This document shows, one piece after another, positions 33,089-42,863 of a stretch of 62,697 nt of DNA; position 1 is the first letter of the stretch, and the number at the start of each line of letters is the position of its first letter. This DNA comes from Synergistaceae bacterium (GTDB lineage: Bacteria; Synergistota; Synergistia; Synergistales; Aminobacteriaceae): the NCBI GenBank assembly GCA_017540085.1, contig JAFYBQ010000011.1:1-62697 (forward strand), given 5' to 3'. The notes beneath the pieces are model-generated. The model did no database searches and was not told the origin of the DNA. It worked only from the letters and a program-made list of their open reading frames with translations. A program made the translations under genes and the position numbers.

Positions 33089-34889
33089 TTATACTTTTGA
33101 CGGATTAGTGATTTTCTGGTGGCATTCATGGCATAATACTAACGTTTTGCGTTTTCTGGCTATCATTGCCTGCTCCCATTTCGTTTTACCTTTTAGGTTT
33201 TTCATCTTGTTCACGTGGTGAATTTCGTATTTATAGTTTTCTCCTTCTACTCCGCACAATTCGCATTTTCTCGCTTTCAATCTAGCTTCTATTGTGCTTC
33301 GCGTGTTTGTACGCACTCGTATTAGGATTGTATCTATATCCTCGCTATATTCCCTTCTATGGAAGTCTGGATATTTCGCTATAAATAACGACTTTTTACC
33401 TTTCGTTGTTTCGTAAGGTATACCCCATCTGTGTCCTATTCTGTATTTTTTTATAATTTTAGATATGCTTGTCCTATGTTTACTGGCTAATGTTTTAAGA
33501 CAGCTATATTCCATAAGGTAAATGAAATAGTTTAATTTTGCAAAATTGCTTGCCATTCGGTAATAATTACAAATTCCCCTTGTTTGGGCGTTATACGTAT
33601 CTACTATTTCAAGGTCGCTGTATACTGTCAGTGCGCTCTTGTGAATTGGGGTCATCTTTCCGTCTTGAGCCTGTTCCACTATGTGGTGTCCCTATAGAAA
33701 TTCTTCTATTTTCCGCATAGGTATTAGCAGTTCAACTTTATTCTTGATTGTTCGTTGACGTATGCCGTTGATCGTTTTCTTGACCTTGTTAGTGCGTCTG
33801 ACGTTGATATTATATCCGAGAAAATTTGCATTTTCTGAGCTGTGCGTTATTTGAGTTTTCTCTTCACTCAGTTCTAATCCTAATTCTTGGGCTAGAAATA
33901 GTTTTAGCTCCTCTTTGATTTTCTCTGTTTCCTTGCGTGTTCCTGATATACCTATTATGAAGTCATCAGCGTATCGCACGTATACTAATTTCTTGTCGGT
34001 GGCATTTTTGCTGGGTAACTTCCGTAACTCGACTTTAGCTTTATGTATCTGTTGAAGCATTTTCTTTCGGCCTAGAGGGTCTGTTAGCATAGAATACTGC
34101 TTCTTTAGCGTCATTATTCTATAGCGTTGCTTATTGTAGACATGAGTTCGCCTGTTTCCTAAAAATACTTCAAAGTCATTAGACATTAATTTTACTTTTT
34201 TTGTCCAGTTCATTCAGATATATATTAGCTAGTATCGGTGATAATATGCCTCCTTGAGGTGTACCGCTGTAAGTTTTGTGATATACCCAATTTTCCATGT
34301 ATCCGGCTTTAAGGAATTTTCTGATTAAATTTAAGAACTTGCTGTCCCTAATCTTTGATGACAAAATACTTAATAAGATATTATGCTCTATACTATCAAA
34401 ACAGCCTTTTATATCTCCTTCTATAAACCACTTAATACCTCTAAAACTGTAACTTATCTCTTTTAGAGCAGTATGGCAGCTTCTTTGTGGTCTAAATCCA
34501 TGTGAATGGGAGCTAAAGAGAGGCTCATATATTGCTTCTAGTATTGAGCGTATAATTTCCTGTATTAATTTATCCTTAAAAGACGGAATACCTAGCGGAC
34601 GCATTTTACCGTTGCGTTTTTCTATGTAGGTTCTTCTAACTGGTCTAGGCTCGTATTTCAGCTCTTTGAGTTCCGTTATAATTTTATGTATGTAATCAAG
34701 ACTGAAACCGTCTGCTGTATCGTTATCCGTCCCTTTTGTCCCAGAACCGCGATTTGCATACAAATTTTGATACGCAATAAAATAGGTATCCTCCCTGAGT
34801 AAATACCTGTATAGGCGTGTAAAAATTTCCTGTGAATGCTTGCTAGAATTTTCCCTAATTCGTTTCAAAATTTCTGATGTCGGTTTCAC
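33089..34889 (-). pseudogene. ltrA: Group II intron reverse transcriptase/maturase, broken in two places
   Basis: The three open pieces together form a full LtrA-type protein of about 600 residues. Piece 1 (34179-34889) holds the RT start to GTPQGGILSPILANIYLNELD. A one-base insertion in the A7 run (34196-34202) shifts to piece 2 (33692-34213) with YVRYADDFIIG, the RT active site, and the thumb. An in-frame TAG at 33694-33692 separates piece 3 (33089-33679), which has the maturase X domain (PIHKSALTVYSDLEIVDTYN, then GICNYY) and an HNH endonuclease with CELCGVEG...IHHV...LCHECH. The catalytic residues survive but not on one chain. Confidence 0.85.
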
Positions 34890-35442
34890 TTGAGGTTTTC
34901 CTCCCTTTCATCATCAATTTTGAAGTCGTATAAACTACATTCCTTCGCCATGTAAGGGATATTACCCTCTCAAACTACTACGAATGTTCCGTATTCATAG
35001 ATAGTATTCAAGTCCATTGACTATAGCCCGTAGGCATCTATCCTTAGAATATCCCCAGTTAGCATTGTTGCTAGGTAAATACGGATTGTCGGTTTCACTT
35101 TAGACCTTTTAACACAGGCTCTCCTGCTCGTGCTGTAACTATTGCAATCATTCTATGTCTGCATTCCGTAGAATTAGACAGTTACAGAGTAGGTATCAGG
35201 CTAATTTCCCGCTTCTTGACGAAAAAGACACTCAAGTCTCGCGTTAAGTAGATAACTTAAACCTCATATCCGATTGTTGTTGCAGTTCAGTCGTACCATT
35301 TAGCCTTTGGATAACTTACCGCTTTCCTGCCGTGCTTTGTTCCCGTATCGGCTTTCGCCTTTCGGTTAGGCAGGTCAACTCGCTCATGATTGAGAGTGTT
35401 AGTACCTTAAACTAATATCAACAATGCCCTATCTGGGCGCAC

Positions 35443-35850
35443 GAATACATCATCATTGAAGTACACGAATTTTTCCGACAGCCCTTCAATTCTGTGCATG
35501 TTAAGCTCTATCGGGTGTGAGCTGAACGTGGGAAGCCATTTATGCGGGATATAGTCTTCATGCCTCACAAAATGTAGTTTAGGGTGATTCAGGTTGAGCC
35601 ACTTGGGGATCTGGCCGCATGTGATGAAATGAATCCTCCTGACCCACGGCGCGTATTTCTCCGCGGCTCTGAACCAGTACGGGAGAATGCCCCAGTCCCG
35701 GTAGCGAGCTTCATCCCCGTCTAAGACTTCCGATTTTCCGTCCGTGCTGTACTGCGCTTTCTGCTTCTGCCACTCGGGGTCTGAGCCGTCAACCCATGGC
35801 ATCACAAAATCTATGTCTGAGCATGAATCATCCCGGAAATTATCGGCCAT
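35443..35850 (-). pseudogene. Stealth-family capsular phosphotransferase, 5' part
   Basis: The first 136 codons encode the CR1/CR2 portion of a Stealth protein: DIDFVMPWVDGSDPEWQKQK, RYRDWGILPYWFRA, WVRRIHFITCGQIPKWLN and HPIELNMHRIEGLSEKFVYFNDD. Stealth proteins transfer hexose-1-phosphate in capsule or glycan synthesis. The frame reaches the intron at 35442 right after the NDDVF codons; CR3/CR4 (about 200 residues) are nowhere on the far side of the intron. If the intron spliced, the message would still join to Rpn sequence. It starts with an ATG at 35850 and a weak GAAAGG site. Confidence 0.85.
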
Positions 35851-35921
35851 TATAATCTCGTCAGCCTTTCTTTTTACTGAATTTCGCTGATTATATCACG
35901 CATACCGTATAATTCTGCGGC

Positions 35922-36113
35922 GAGTCAGGCTATCAGTCTCCCAAAATTGACATAAGAGTGGCGGTGTTCAGGGACGGAAAAATACTGCTTGTTCGCGAGT
36001 GCTCCGGGAAATAAACTCTGCCCGGCGGATGGTGCGAATATAACGTATACCCGGCTGACAGCACAGTGAAAGAAGCCGGCCTCAATGTATCAACACTGGA
36101 CAGCGGAATTTGA
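35922..36113 (+). pseudogene. Nudix hydrolase remnant
   Basis: The plus strand reads [20 protein letters not shown], then VRECSGK, a TAA at 36012, then TLPGGWCEYNVYPADSTVKE, ending at TGA 36111. This is the start of a Nudix pyrophosphatase up to the Nudix box (normally GX5EX7REUXEEXGU). Here the box glutamates are eroded, the REXXEE core is deleted and a stop interrupts it. The start codon and most of the protein are gone. The antisense open frame at 35933-36175 is a shadow. Confidence 0.65.
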
Positions 36114-36123
36114 TTAGCGCGTG

Positions 36124-36129
36124 TATAAT
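36124..36129 (+). promoter_or_regulatory. Probable -10 element of leuS
   Basis: TATAAT lies 45 bp before the leuS ATG; no good -35 hexamer is seen 17 bp upstream. An ACGGAGG ribosome site follows at about 36154. The short leader leaves no room for a T-box, so leuS is probably not controlled by one. Confidence 0.45.
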
Positions 36130-36173
36130 TCCTCCGTAAACAACAAATCCCAAACGGAGGTAAAAATTCATTC

Positions 36174-38666
36174 ATGCCCTATAATTTTGCCGACATAGAA
36201 TCAAAATGGCAGGAACGCTGGAATGAGTCCCGCTGTTTTGAGTCACATACAGACCCTTCACGGGAAAAATTTTTCTGCCTCGAAATGTTCCCGTACCCCT
36301 CCGGCGCGCTTCACATGGGACACATTCGGAACTACTCAATCGGAGACCTTCTCGCAAGATTTCACCGAAAGAACGGGAAAAATGTCCTCTACACAATCGG
36401 CTTTGACTCTTTCGGAATGCCCGCCGAGAATGCCGCAATAAAGTACAAGACAAAGCCGCACGACTGGACACTCTCGAATATCGCCTACATGACACAGCAG
36501 CTCAAGCGCATGGGCTACAGCTACGACTGGCGGAGAGAGGCAATTACCTGCCTTCCCGACTATTACCGCTGGAATCAGTGGATATTCCTGCAGATGTACA
36601 AGCGCGGGATAGTGTACCAGAAAGAAGCCCCGGTGAACTGGTGCGAGACCTGCGGGACTGTCCTGGCGAATGAGCAGGTTGTTGACGGAGGCTGCTGGCG
36701 GTGCGGGAATCCCGTCCACAAAAAGAGCCTCAAGCAGTGGTTCATCAAAATCACAGACTACGCGCAGGAATTGCTTGACGACATAGAGAAGGAATTAGCA
36801 GAAGGATGGCCGAGACGAGTCCGAATCATGCAGACGAATTGGATCGGACGCTCTGAGGGCGCGAGGCTGTCATTCAGAATCCCGGAGCTTGATTATAATC
36901 TTGAGGCATTCACAACGAGGTTTGATACAATTTTCGGCGTTACGTTCATAGCACTTGCCCCGGAACATGAATTAGTCCGCAAAATGATGGACTCAATGAA
37001 TCCTGACGAGGCACAGAAGCTCGCGGCGTTCGTGAAACAAGTCTCTTCACAGTCATCAATAGAGCGTTCAGACGCGGGCGCGGAAAAACTCGGCTTCAGG
37101 ACTCCTTTTTACGGCGTTAATCCCGTCAACGGCAAGAAGATTCCCATCTGGGTGGCAAATTATATCCTCATCGACTACGGAACGGGCTCGATTATGGGAG
37201 TCCCGGCACACGACCAGCGCGACTTTGATTTTTGCAGGAAGTACGATATTCCTATTATCCCCGTCATAAATCCTGAAGACGGCACAAAGTTAGACGGCGC
37301 GACAATGGCGCACGCATTCGAGGACGACGGCATAGCGTGCAACTCCGGGAAATTTGACGGCATGAAGACCGCTGACGCAATCCCGGCCATGATTGACTGG
37401 GGCGAAAAGGAGGGAATCTGCAAACGTGAGGTAAACTTCAAGCTCCGGGACTGGCTCATATCCCGCCAGCGTTACTGGGGGACTCCGATTCCGTTCGTCT
37501 ACTGCGAGAAATGCGGAGTCGTTCCTGTCCCTGAAGATCAATTGCCTGTGAGACTGCCGGAAGATGTTGAAGTGAAAGACGTGGGACGCTCCCCGCTTCT
37601 TGACCTGCCTGACTTCCTCAACACTACCTGCCCTCACTGCGGAGGCCCTGCAAGGCGCGAGGCTGATACGATGGATACATTCTTCTGTTCGTCATGGTAC
37701 TTTGACCGCTATTGTTCGCCCGGCTGTGAAGAGTCTCCGTTCAGGAAGTCCGATGTAGATTACTGGATGCCCGTTGACCAGTACATAGGCGGAATCGAAC
37801 ATGCCTGCCTTCACCTGATATACGCCCGGTTTTTCGCAAAATTCCTCAGCGACATAGGACTCACAGAATCCCGCGAGCCTTTTACACGTTTGCTGACTCA
37901 AGGAATGGTGATTAAGGACGGCGCGAAAATGTCAAAATCTCTTGGCAACACCGTAGACCCTACAGAGATGGTGAAAAAATACGGGGCTGACACGATTCGG
38001 CTGTTCATACTTTTTGCGGCTCCCCCGAATAATGATCTTGAGTGGTCAGACAGGAACGTAGAAGGCGCACACAGGTTCTTGAATCGTGTGTGGCGATATG
38101 TTGAGGAGAACGCCGAAAATCTCAAACAGAACGAGAAAATTATTCCCATGTCGGAAATAAAATCCCCGGCGTTACGGGAGCTGAAGCGGAAAATTCACAC
38201 GACAATAAAGAGCGTTACAGATGACATTTCAGCGGAGAAACAGTTTAACACCGCCATAGCCAGACTCATGGAGCTTACGAACGCAATATACTCCGTCAGC
38301 GATGACTCCCCGCAGGCATGGGACATCAAGCGCGAGGCTGTAGACTCCCTGCTCAATTGCCTGTCGCCCTTCTGCCCGCACATTACCGAGGAATTGTGGC
38401 AGATGCTCGGACATGATGAGATGTTATGCGTTTCGCCGTGGCCTGTTGCTGACGAGTCCGCTATGGTTCAGGACAGTGTTACGGTTGTGGCTCAGATTAA
38501 CGGGAAAATGCGCGGGAAATTTGAGCGTCCCGCAGGAATGGATAAGGACGAACTAGCAAAAAGCATAATGTCCGAGGACTTCATAGCCGAGAAAATCGCC
38601 GGAAAAGAAATCGTGAAGGTTATCACAGTCCCGGACAAGCTCGTGAATATTGTCGTCAAAGGTTAA
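36174..38666 (+). CDS. leuS: Leucyl-tRNA synthetase
   Basis: A complete 830-residue class Ia synthetase that charges tRNA-Leu. Visible features: the HIGH-type motif in [16 protein letters not shown] (about residues 42-57), a zinc-ribbon CETC...CWRC near 160-180, the CP1 editing domain with [13 protein letters not shown], a second Cys set CEKCG...CPHCGG, and KMSKS at 585-589. The C-terminal anticodon-binding and leucine-specific domains follow ([17 protein letters not shown]). The length is standard. A strong ribosome site is present and a terminator ends the transcript. This is a core gene with no lesions, in contrast to the neighbouring relics. Confidence 0.97.
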   Translation: MPYNFADIESKWQERWNESRCFESHTDPSREKFFCLEMFPYPSGALHMGHIRNYSIGDLLARFHRKNGKNVLYTIGFDSFGMPAENAAIKYKTKPHDWTLSNIAYMTQQLKRMGYSYDWRREAITCLPDYYRWNQWIFLQMYKRGIVYQKEAPVNWCETCGTVLANEQVVDGGCWRCGNPVHKKSLKQWFIKITDYAQELLDDIEKELAEGWPRRVRIMQTNWIGRSEGARLSFRIPELDYNLEAFTTRFDTIFGVTFIALAPEHELVRKMMDSMNPDEAQKLAAFVKQVSSQSSIERSDAGAEKLGFRTPFYGVNPVNGKKIPIWVANYILIDYGTGSIMGVPAHDQRDFDFCRKYDIPIIPVINPEDGTKLDGATMAHAFEDDGIACNSGKFDGMKTADAIPAMIDWGEKEGICKREVNFKLRDWLISRQRYWGTPIPFVYCEKCGVVPVPEDQLPVRLPEDVEVKDVGRSPLLDLPDFLNTTCPHCGGPARREADTMDTFFCSSWYFDRYCSPGCEESPFRKSDVDYWMPVDQYIGGIEHACLHLIYARFFAKFLSDIGLTESREPFTRLLTQGMVIKDGAKMSKSLGNTVDPTEMVKKYGADTIRLFILFAAPPNNDLEWSDRNVEGAHRFLNRVWRYVEENAENLKQNEKIIPMSEIKSPALRELKRKIHTTIKSVTDDISAEKQFNTAIARLMELTNAIYSVSDDSPQAWDIKREAVDSLLNCLSPFCPHITEELWQMLGHDEMLCVSPWPVADESAMVQDSVTVVAQINGKMRGKFERPAGMDKDELAKSIMSEDFIAEKIAGKEIVKVITVPDKLVNIVVKG

Positions 38667-38672
38667 TGACGG

Positions 38673-38705
38673 TCTCCCCTGCTCATAACGGGCGGGGGAT
38701 TTTTG
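38673..38705 (+). terminator. Rho-independent terminator after leuS
   Basis: TCTCCCCTGC pairs with GCGGGGGA across a short loop and is followed by TTTTT. Confidence 0.75.
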
Positions 38706-38719
38706 CATGATGGAAGGAA

Positions 38720-39121
38720 GTGAAAACATTGAGGGAAATAATAGAGCGTTTCAGAATCATGATTAACACGAACGACAAAAAACTTGCTGAGGAGCTTATC
38801 GCACCCGGCGCGGAATTTCAGAGCCTCACTTCGCCCGAAAAACTTTACGGCGGAAGCGGGTATTTATCTGTCGTGGATTTCATGCGGAAAAGTTTTTCTG
38901 ATATTCACTGGGAGATTGAAGACACTGTTTCAGAGGGGAACAAAATCGCGGTGAGCTGGATTTGCTCAGGGACTCATGACGGCAATTTTATGGGCATTCC
39001 GGCAAGCGGCAAAAAGTTTTCATTCCGCACAATGAATTTCTACTATCTCAGCGAACACGGCAAAATCATAAAAGATGTGGCGGCGCAGGGGATAGCAGGC
39101 TTGCTTGACGCGATAAGGTGA
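38720..39121 (+). CDS. SnoaL-like (NTF2-fold) protein
   Basis: A 133-residue protein with the SnoaL/ester-cyclase pattern: an N-terminal helix pair (EIIERFRIMINTNDKKLAEELIAPGAEF), a beta sheet with VSWICSGTHDGNFMGIPASGKKFSFRTMNFYYL, and a final helix (GLLDAIR). The fold is a small cone-shaped barrel used by polyketide cyclases, isomerases and many uncharacterised enzymes; the substrate cannot be told. The start is GTG with GGAAGG close by. It is a single-gene unit between two terminators. Confidence 0.8.
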   Translation: MKTLREIIERFRIMINTNDKKLAEELIAPGAEFQSLTSPEKLYGGSGYLSVVDFMRKSFSDIHWEIEDTVSEGNKIAVSWICSGTHDGNFMGIPASGKKFSFRTMNFYYLSEHGKIIKDVAAQGIAGLLDAIR

Positions 39122-39126
39122 TGAAG

Positions 39127-39167
39127 TCTCCTGCTCACTGACTGAAAGAGGGCGGGAGATTTTTTTT
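39127..39167 (+). terminator. Rho-independent terminator after the SnoaL-like gene
   Basis: TCTCCTGCTC pairs imperfectly with GAGGGCGGGAGA and is followed by a T-run (39160-39167). Confidence 0.7.
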
Positions 39168-39224
39168 GCGTTGTTGATAAAATACACACACAACGAACCA
39201 CACACAACTAGGAGGAGATTATTC

Positions 39225-39845
39225 ATGTTACATTCCGTAAAGAAGAAGGGGTTTACGCGCATCGAACTGTTAATCGTAATCGTTGTGATTGGAGTCCTCG
39301 CGGCCATATTAATGATGGCATCTTCCGAAATAATATGGACAGCAAAAGCCGTTAAGATTATCAATGACTTGCGTGTGCTTCGTACTGCATTTCAGCAATG
39401 GTATTTTGACAACTCGAGGAATATAAAGGAAGCGGCTTCTAATGCCTCGGACCAAGGTTATCATCTCGTGATAGACGGAAAAGAGATAAGATTTCATGAG
39501 GCACTGAAATCAGATAATTACGGCGTGAAGCGTTATCTCGAAAACTCTCACTTTAACCTCAATAACGGCAAATCAGATGACTGGCAGAACATGTACGCGA
39601 CAGTAGGGGGGTACTCAGTGTATTTGGGTTTCACTAATACAGTAGGCTATGTTGTGTACAGGATTTCGGACAAAAGCGACAAAAGCGACTATTCGCGGCT
39701 AAGAGACAAGCTCAAGAGCAGGGCAAAGTCAGCAGGACTTGTTTACTATAATTACAGCGGGAAAAAAGAAACATCCTACAACAGAGAAAATTTTGTGTGC
39801 ATGAGAGCTTTTATTGTGGACGACAAAAACCTGAAAACTGAGTAA
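39225..39845 (+). CDS. Type IV pilin-like protein
   Basis: A 206-residue prepilin. The ATG at 39225 has GGAGGAG 8 nt upstream and gives a short basic leader (LHSVKKKG) followed by FTRIELLIVIVVIGVLAAI, so prepilin peptidase would cut at G/F and methylate the Phe. Glu5 of the mature form is present. The body has a pilin-like alpha-helix and a Lys/Asp-rich end without the usual Cys pair. It could be a pilus subunit or a minor type II secretion pseudopilin. No other pilus gene is in the window, so it is an isolated pilin gene that would need an assembly machine encoded elsewhere. Confidence 0.85.
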   Translation: MLHSVKKKGFTRIELLIVIVVIGVLAAILMMASSEIIWTAKAVKIINDLRVLRTAFQQWYFDNSRNIKEAASNASDQGYHLVIDGKEIRFHEALKSDNYGVKRYLENSHFNLNNGKSDDWQNMYATVGGYSVYLGFTNTVGYVVYRISDKSDKSDYSRLRDKLKSRAKSAGLVYYNYSGKKETSYNRENFVCMRAFIVDDKNLKTE

Positions 39846-39863
39846 GCAGACACGCATAGCATT

Positions 39864-40793
39864 ATGCCTCACTTGATCGCAATCGAATATTCAGAAGCCC
39901 AAAGAAGGCAGCTAAAATCAGAAATTGACCGACTCAGCAAAGCGGGTTACTCGTTGTCGGCCAAATATGACGCTGAGACTTTCGGGACTTGGGATAAACT
40001 TTTCGAGTCCGCAATAACGCCCGGGCTTTTCGCCGAACGTGAATTAATCGTTGTCGAGAACGCTGAAATTCTCGGAGCTTTCCCCGAAAATTTATCGGCC
40101 ATGATTGAGGATGACAAAGCTGATACTGTAATAATACTCGTCTTCAGCACTGACACAAAAAACTTGAAGGCAGTCGCAAAATCTATCACACTCATAAAGC
40201 CGGAAGCCCAAATTCCTCCGTGGAAACGGCAGGCGTGGATAATGTCTCTCGCAAAGGAGCAGGGACTCAGAATCTCGCAGGACGCGGCGAATCTTCTTGC
40301 CGACAGCATAGAGTCTCAGGAGGAATTACGCGCGGAGATTCTCAAGCTCGGAATTTATGCTGACGGCCGTGAAATCACCCTGAAGGACGCGCAAGACCTA
40401 TCATTTGACGAGGGAGGCCGGGCAATGATGATGTTTCTTGACGGAATATGCGCCTGCAATCCTCACGATGTCGCAAAAGCAATCAGCCACCTTAATGATG
40501 ACTCCCCCCTCCCGATAATCGCGGCAATCACAAACAGACTCCGCCCCGCGCTTATTCTCTCACTGTTTCAGGGGAAATACGCTGACGAGGCATTGAAGGC
40601 CGCAGGATTTGACCCCGCCAAAAAGAATTACGCCATCAACAAAGCAAAGTCGGCCCTCAAAATTTACGGTGCCGAGAGAATCAAAATATTCATGGCCGAA
40701 TCTGCCCGGCTGTCATTCTTGGAGAAGACCTCACGCGCTGAAGGCTGGCAGGGATTCGAGTCGGTTATATGGAGTCTTATGGCTAAAATTTAA
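39864..40793 (+). CDS. holA: DNA polymerase III delta subunit
   Basis: A 309-residue clamp-loader subunit that opens the beta clamp. The order of features fits HolA: an N-terminal AAA-like domain (PGLFAERELIVVENAEIL, VIILVFS...KNLKAVAK), the middle with LADSIESQEELRAEILKL, a typical HolA motif, and the C-terminal helical collar (KKNYAINKAKSALKIYGAERIKIFMAESARL). It is about 20-30 residues shorter than the E. coli protein. It begins 18 bp after the pilin-like gene and has no obvious ribosome site. A core gene, intact. Confidence 0.85.
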   Translation: MPHLIAIEYSEAQRRQLKSEIDRLSKAGYSLSAKYDAETFGTWDKLFESAITPGLFAERELIVVENAEILGAFPENLSAMIEDDKADTVIILVFSTDTKNLKAVAKSITLIKPEAQIPPWKRQAWIMSLAKEQGLRISQDAANLLADSIESQEELRAEILKLGIYADGREITLKDAQDLSFDEGGRAMMMFLDGICACNPHDVAKAISHLNDDSPLPIIAAITNRLRPALILSLFQGKYADEALKAAGFDPAKKNYAINKAKSALKIYGAERIKIFMAESARLSFLEKTSRAEGWQGFESVIWSLMAKI

Positions 40794-40808
40794 GCAGGAG
40801 GAATAACA

Positions 40809-41822
40809 ATGAGGAATTTATACGTATTAATCATAGCTGTAATTTTGTCCCTGCCGAATATCGCGGAATGCGCCGGGATATTTCACACGCTCAAATCAGG
40901 CGATGTAATCGGGATATTAGCACCGTCAACTTACGCTGAAAGCTCTGACCTTTACGGGGGCATAGAGGCTCTAAAGGCAAAGGGCTACCGCGTGAAAGTC
41001 GCACCGTCAGCAACCGCAATGTATGAGCATTTCGCCGGGACTGACAGAAGACGCGCAGAGGACATCAACGACATGTTCCGGGACGATTCCGTGAAGGCAA
41101 TAATCTGCGTCAGGGGCGGTTACGGTGCGGCGAGGACTCTCGGAATGCTCGACTATGACATGATAGCCCGGCACCCTAAGCCCTTTATCGGTTTCAGCGA
41201 TATTACGGCACTTCATATCGCGCTCGCAAAGAAGGCCAATATTCCGACAATACACGGGGCTATGCTTGTCTCGTTCACGACAGAAAGATTCATGTCCGAT
41301 TACACGTCCGGGAATTTCTTTGCCGGACTCACGAATCCGAATCCCATCGGCGAAATACCAATGCCGGAAGGATATAAACTCGAAACCGTAACACCCGGCC
41401 GCGCTGAAGGCGTAATCATCGGCGGGAATCTCACTGTCTTAACATCGCTTGTCGGGACTCCGTATGAGCTTGACGGGAACGGCGCAATATTGTTCCTTGA
41501 GGAAATCGGCGAGAAACCGTACAGGGTTGACAGAATGCTGAATCAGCTTTACCAGAACGGATTATTACGGAGGGTGAGAGGGATTCTTCTTGGTGATTTT
41601 GTCGGCTGTGAAGATGAAGACGCTGACGGGATAAATGATTTCACGCTTGATGACGTTCTGAGGCATTACGCGAGAATTTCACGCAGGCCGGTGATAAAGG
41701 GGGTCCCTGCCGGGCATGGGAAGTACAATATGTTTCTGCCTTTCGGAGTTCATGCGGTGATGAATGCCAGCGATGACGGATCAGCAAGTTTAGTGATTGA
41801 CGGTTCGCCGTTCGTGAAGTAG
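40809..41822 (+). CDS. LD-carboxypeptidase-like S66 peptidase, exported
   Basis: A 337-residue protein of the LdcA/MccF (S66) family, which trims the terminal D-Ala from murein tetrapeptides. A signal peptide (RNLYVLIIAVILSLPNIAEC) precedes the domain. Motifs: ICVRGGYGAARTL, GFSDITALH with the nucleophile Ser, GGNLTVLTSLVGTP, FLEEIGEKPYRVDRML with the acid, and GVPAGHGKYN with the catalytic His. The export signal fits a periplasmic murein-recycling or remodelling role, while typical LdcA is cytoplasmic. It follows holA by 15 bp with AGGAGG. Confidence 0.88.
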   Translation: MRNLYVLIIAVILSLPNIAECAGIFHTLKSGDVIGILAPSTYAESSDLYGGIEALKAKGYRVKVAPSATAMYEHFAGTDRRRAEDINDMFRDDSVKAIICVRGGYGAARTLGMLDYDMIARHPKPFIGFSDITALHIALAKKANIPTIHGAMLVSFTTERFMSDYTSGNFFAGLTNPNPIGEIPMPEGYKLETVTPGRAEGVIIGGNLTVLTSLVGTPYELDGNGAILFLEEIGEKPYRVDRMLNQLYQNGLLRRVRGILLGDFVGCEDEDADGINDFTLDDVLRHYARISRRPVIKGVPAGHGKYNMFLPFGVHAVMNASDDGSASLVIDGSPFVK

Positions 41823-41867
41823 TTAGAGTATAATATCTACATCCAGTTTTTACGGAGGTGAAAAATT

Positions 41868-42785
41868 ATGCAGGTTACGTCAATGTTATCTGCTGGCTAC
41901 CTTGAGCCGATGCAGAATGTCTCCCGTATACAGAAAATAGCGGAGTATGAGAAAGAGACAGACCAGTCGAAGCAGCTCAAGGAGCAGGAAATTTTAGCGG
42001 AGGAACAAGCCCTCAAAGCCAAGCTCGGAGACTCGGCGCAGGTTCATACGGTATATCATTACACGATGGGTACGGACGGAAAACGCTACATAACGGGAGC
42101 TTCCGTAACCATGAAGGGCAGTGAGGAAGACCTTAACCGCGTTGGCGGAGGACTCGCGACAGAGGACATACAGAGCCGGAGCCGCGAAATCAATGAAGCA
42201 CTCAGGAAAGAGTCCGACAAGGACGAAAAGAATCAGACCGTAATCAAAGCTCAGGACGAAAAACGCAAGGCCGAAGCAAAGAAAGACAAGGCCGAGGACG
42301 AGAAAGACTCCCAAGTCCGCGAGCTTAAACAGATTCAGCAGGAAGTAATAGCCCATGAGGCAGCCCATCAGGCCGCGGCGGGCGAGCTAGGCGGAGGAGT
42401 CAGCTACACTTACATACAAGGCCCCGATGGTCAGAAATACATAACAGGCGGGGAAGTCCCGATACATTTCAGGGAAGGCGCGACTCCTGAAGAGACCCTG
42501 CGGAACATGCAGAAAGTTCAGGCGGCGGCAAACGCTCCGGCAGACCCCTCCGGGCAGGATATGAGGGTTGCGGCAAAAGCGGCGGCGCTGGCGGCAAAGG
42601 CAAGAAGCCAAATCGCGCAGGAAAATCAGCAGGAACAGCACACCGAGACCGTAGCGAAAGGGACTCCGATATTTGAGGCCGTCAAGAATGAGAGTCAGCA
42701 GCAAGACCCGGAAAAGAACGGCGTTATGTCAGTCCTTGCGGCGGTGAAAGAATTGCAGATAATGAGCCTTATACCGGCGGCGTAA
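41868..42785 (+). CDS. SprA-type putative metalloprotease
   Basis: A 305-residue protein with the characteristic HEAAHQAAAGELGGGVSYTY segment (HEXXH zinc-binding motif, residues about 164-168), then GPDGQKYITGGEVPI, which is the signature of the SprA/CJM1_0395 family (PF12118). The first part (1-150) is charged and coiled-coil like, and the end is Gln/Ala-rich. A related earlier segment (YHYTMGTDGKRYITGASV) mirrors the GPDGQKYITGG block without zinc ligands, suggesting internal duplication. There is no signal peptide. TATAAT at 41829-41834 may be its -10. Function is unknown. Confidence 0.8.
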   Translation: MQVTSMLSAGYLEPMQNVSRIQKIAEYEKETDQSKQLKEQEILAEEQALKAKLGDSAQVHTVYHYTMGTDGKRYITGASVTMKGSEEDLNRVGGGLATEDIQSRSREINEALRKESDKDEKNQTVIKAQDEKRKAEAKKDKAEDEKDSQVRELKQIQQEVIAHEAAHQAAAGELGGGVSYTYIQGPDGQKYITGGEVPIHFREGATPEETLRNMQKVQAAANAPADPSGQDMRVAAKAAALAAKARSQIAQENQQEQHTETVAKGTPIFEAVKNESQQQDPEKNGVMSVLAAVKELQIMSLIPAA

Positions 42786-42808
42786 AATCATGATGATGAC
42801 TTTGTGAG

Positions 42809-42842
42809 TCCTTCCGCGAAATTTCTGCGGGAGGATTTTTTT
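42809..42842 (+). terminator. Rho-independent terminator after the SprA-like gene
   Basis: TCCTTCCGC pairs with GCGGGAGGA (one GU pair) and is followed by TTTTTTT. Confidence 0.8.
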
Positions 42843-42863
42843 GCACACTGAGAGGATATTAAC

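Larger units (their letters stand above)
32988..35442 (-). mobile_element. Group II intron, Ll.LtrB-like
   Basis: On the minus strand the element opens with GTGCGCCCAGATAGGG at 35442, the typical 5' end of mitochondrial-class (IIA) bacterial introns. The domain I strings CTAACCGAAAGGCGAAAGC and CGATACGGGAACAAAGCACG follow. It ends after domain V/VI with GGCGGTGCTTTCCTACCCTAC at 32988. The length of 2455 bp is close to that of Ll.LtrB (about 2.5 kb). It contains a broken reverse transcriptase gene. The upstream exon is a Stealth gene and the downstream exon an Rpn gene; these cannot be one target, so the two flanks were joined by recombination. Confidence 0.88.

Noticed and set aside
2693..33694. 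TAG stops inside three genes (lipase 2693, hsdM 10689, ltrA 33692) as a sign of amber recoding or pyrrolysine use
   Set aside because: Intact genes such as those ending at 17444, 21038 and 62361 use TAG as their normal stop, and the broken genes also carry frameshifts or TGA. Nonsense decay is simpler.
33089..34889. Reverse transcriptase plus the PtuAB pair as a retron-Ec78-like system
   Set aside because: The RT has the maturase and HNH parts and sits inside group II intron ends, about 19 kb from ptuAB. It is an intron protein, not a retron RT.
36114..36173. T-box riboswitch before leuS
   Set aside because: The leader after the likely -10 element is about 45 nt, too short for a T-box, and no T-box core sequence is seen.
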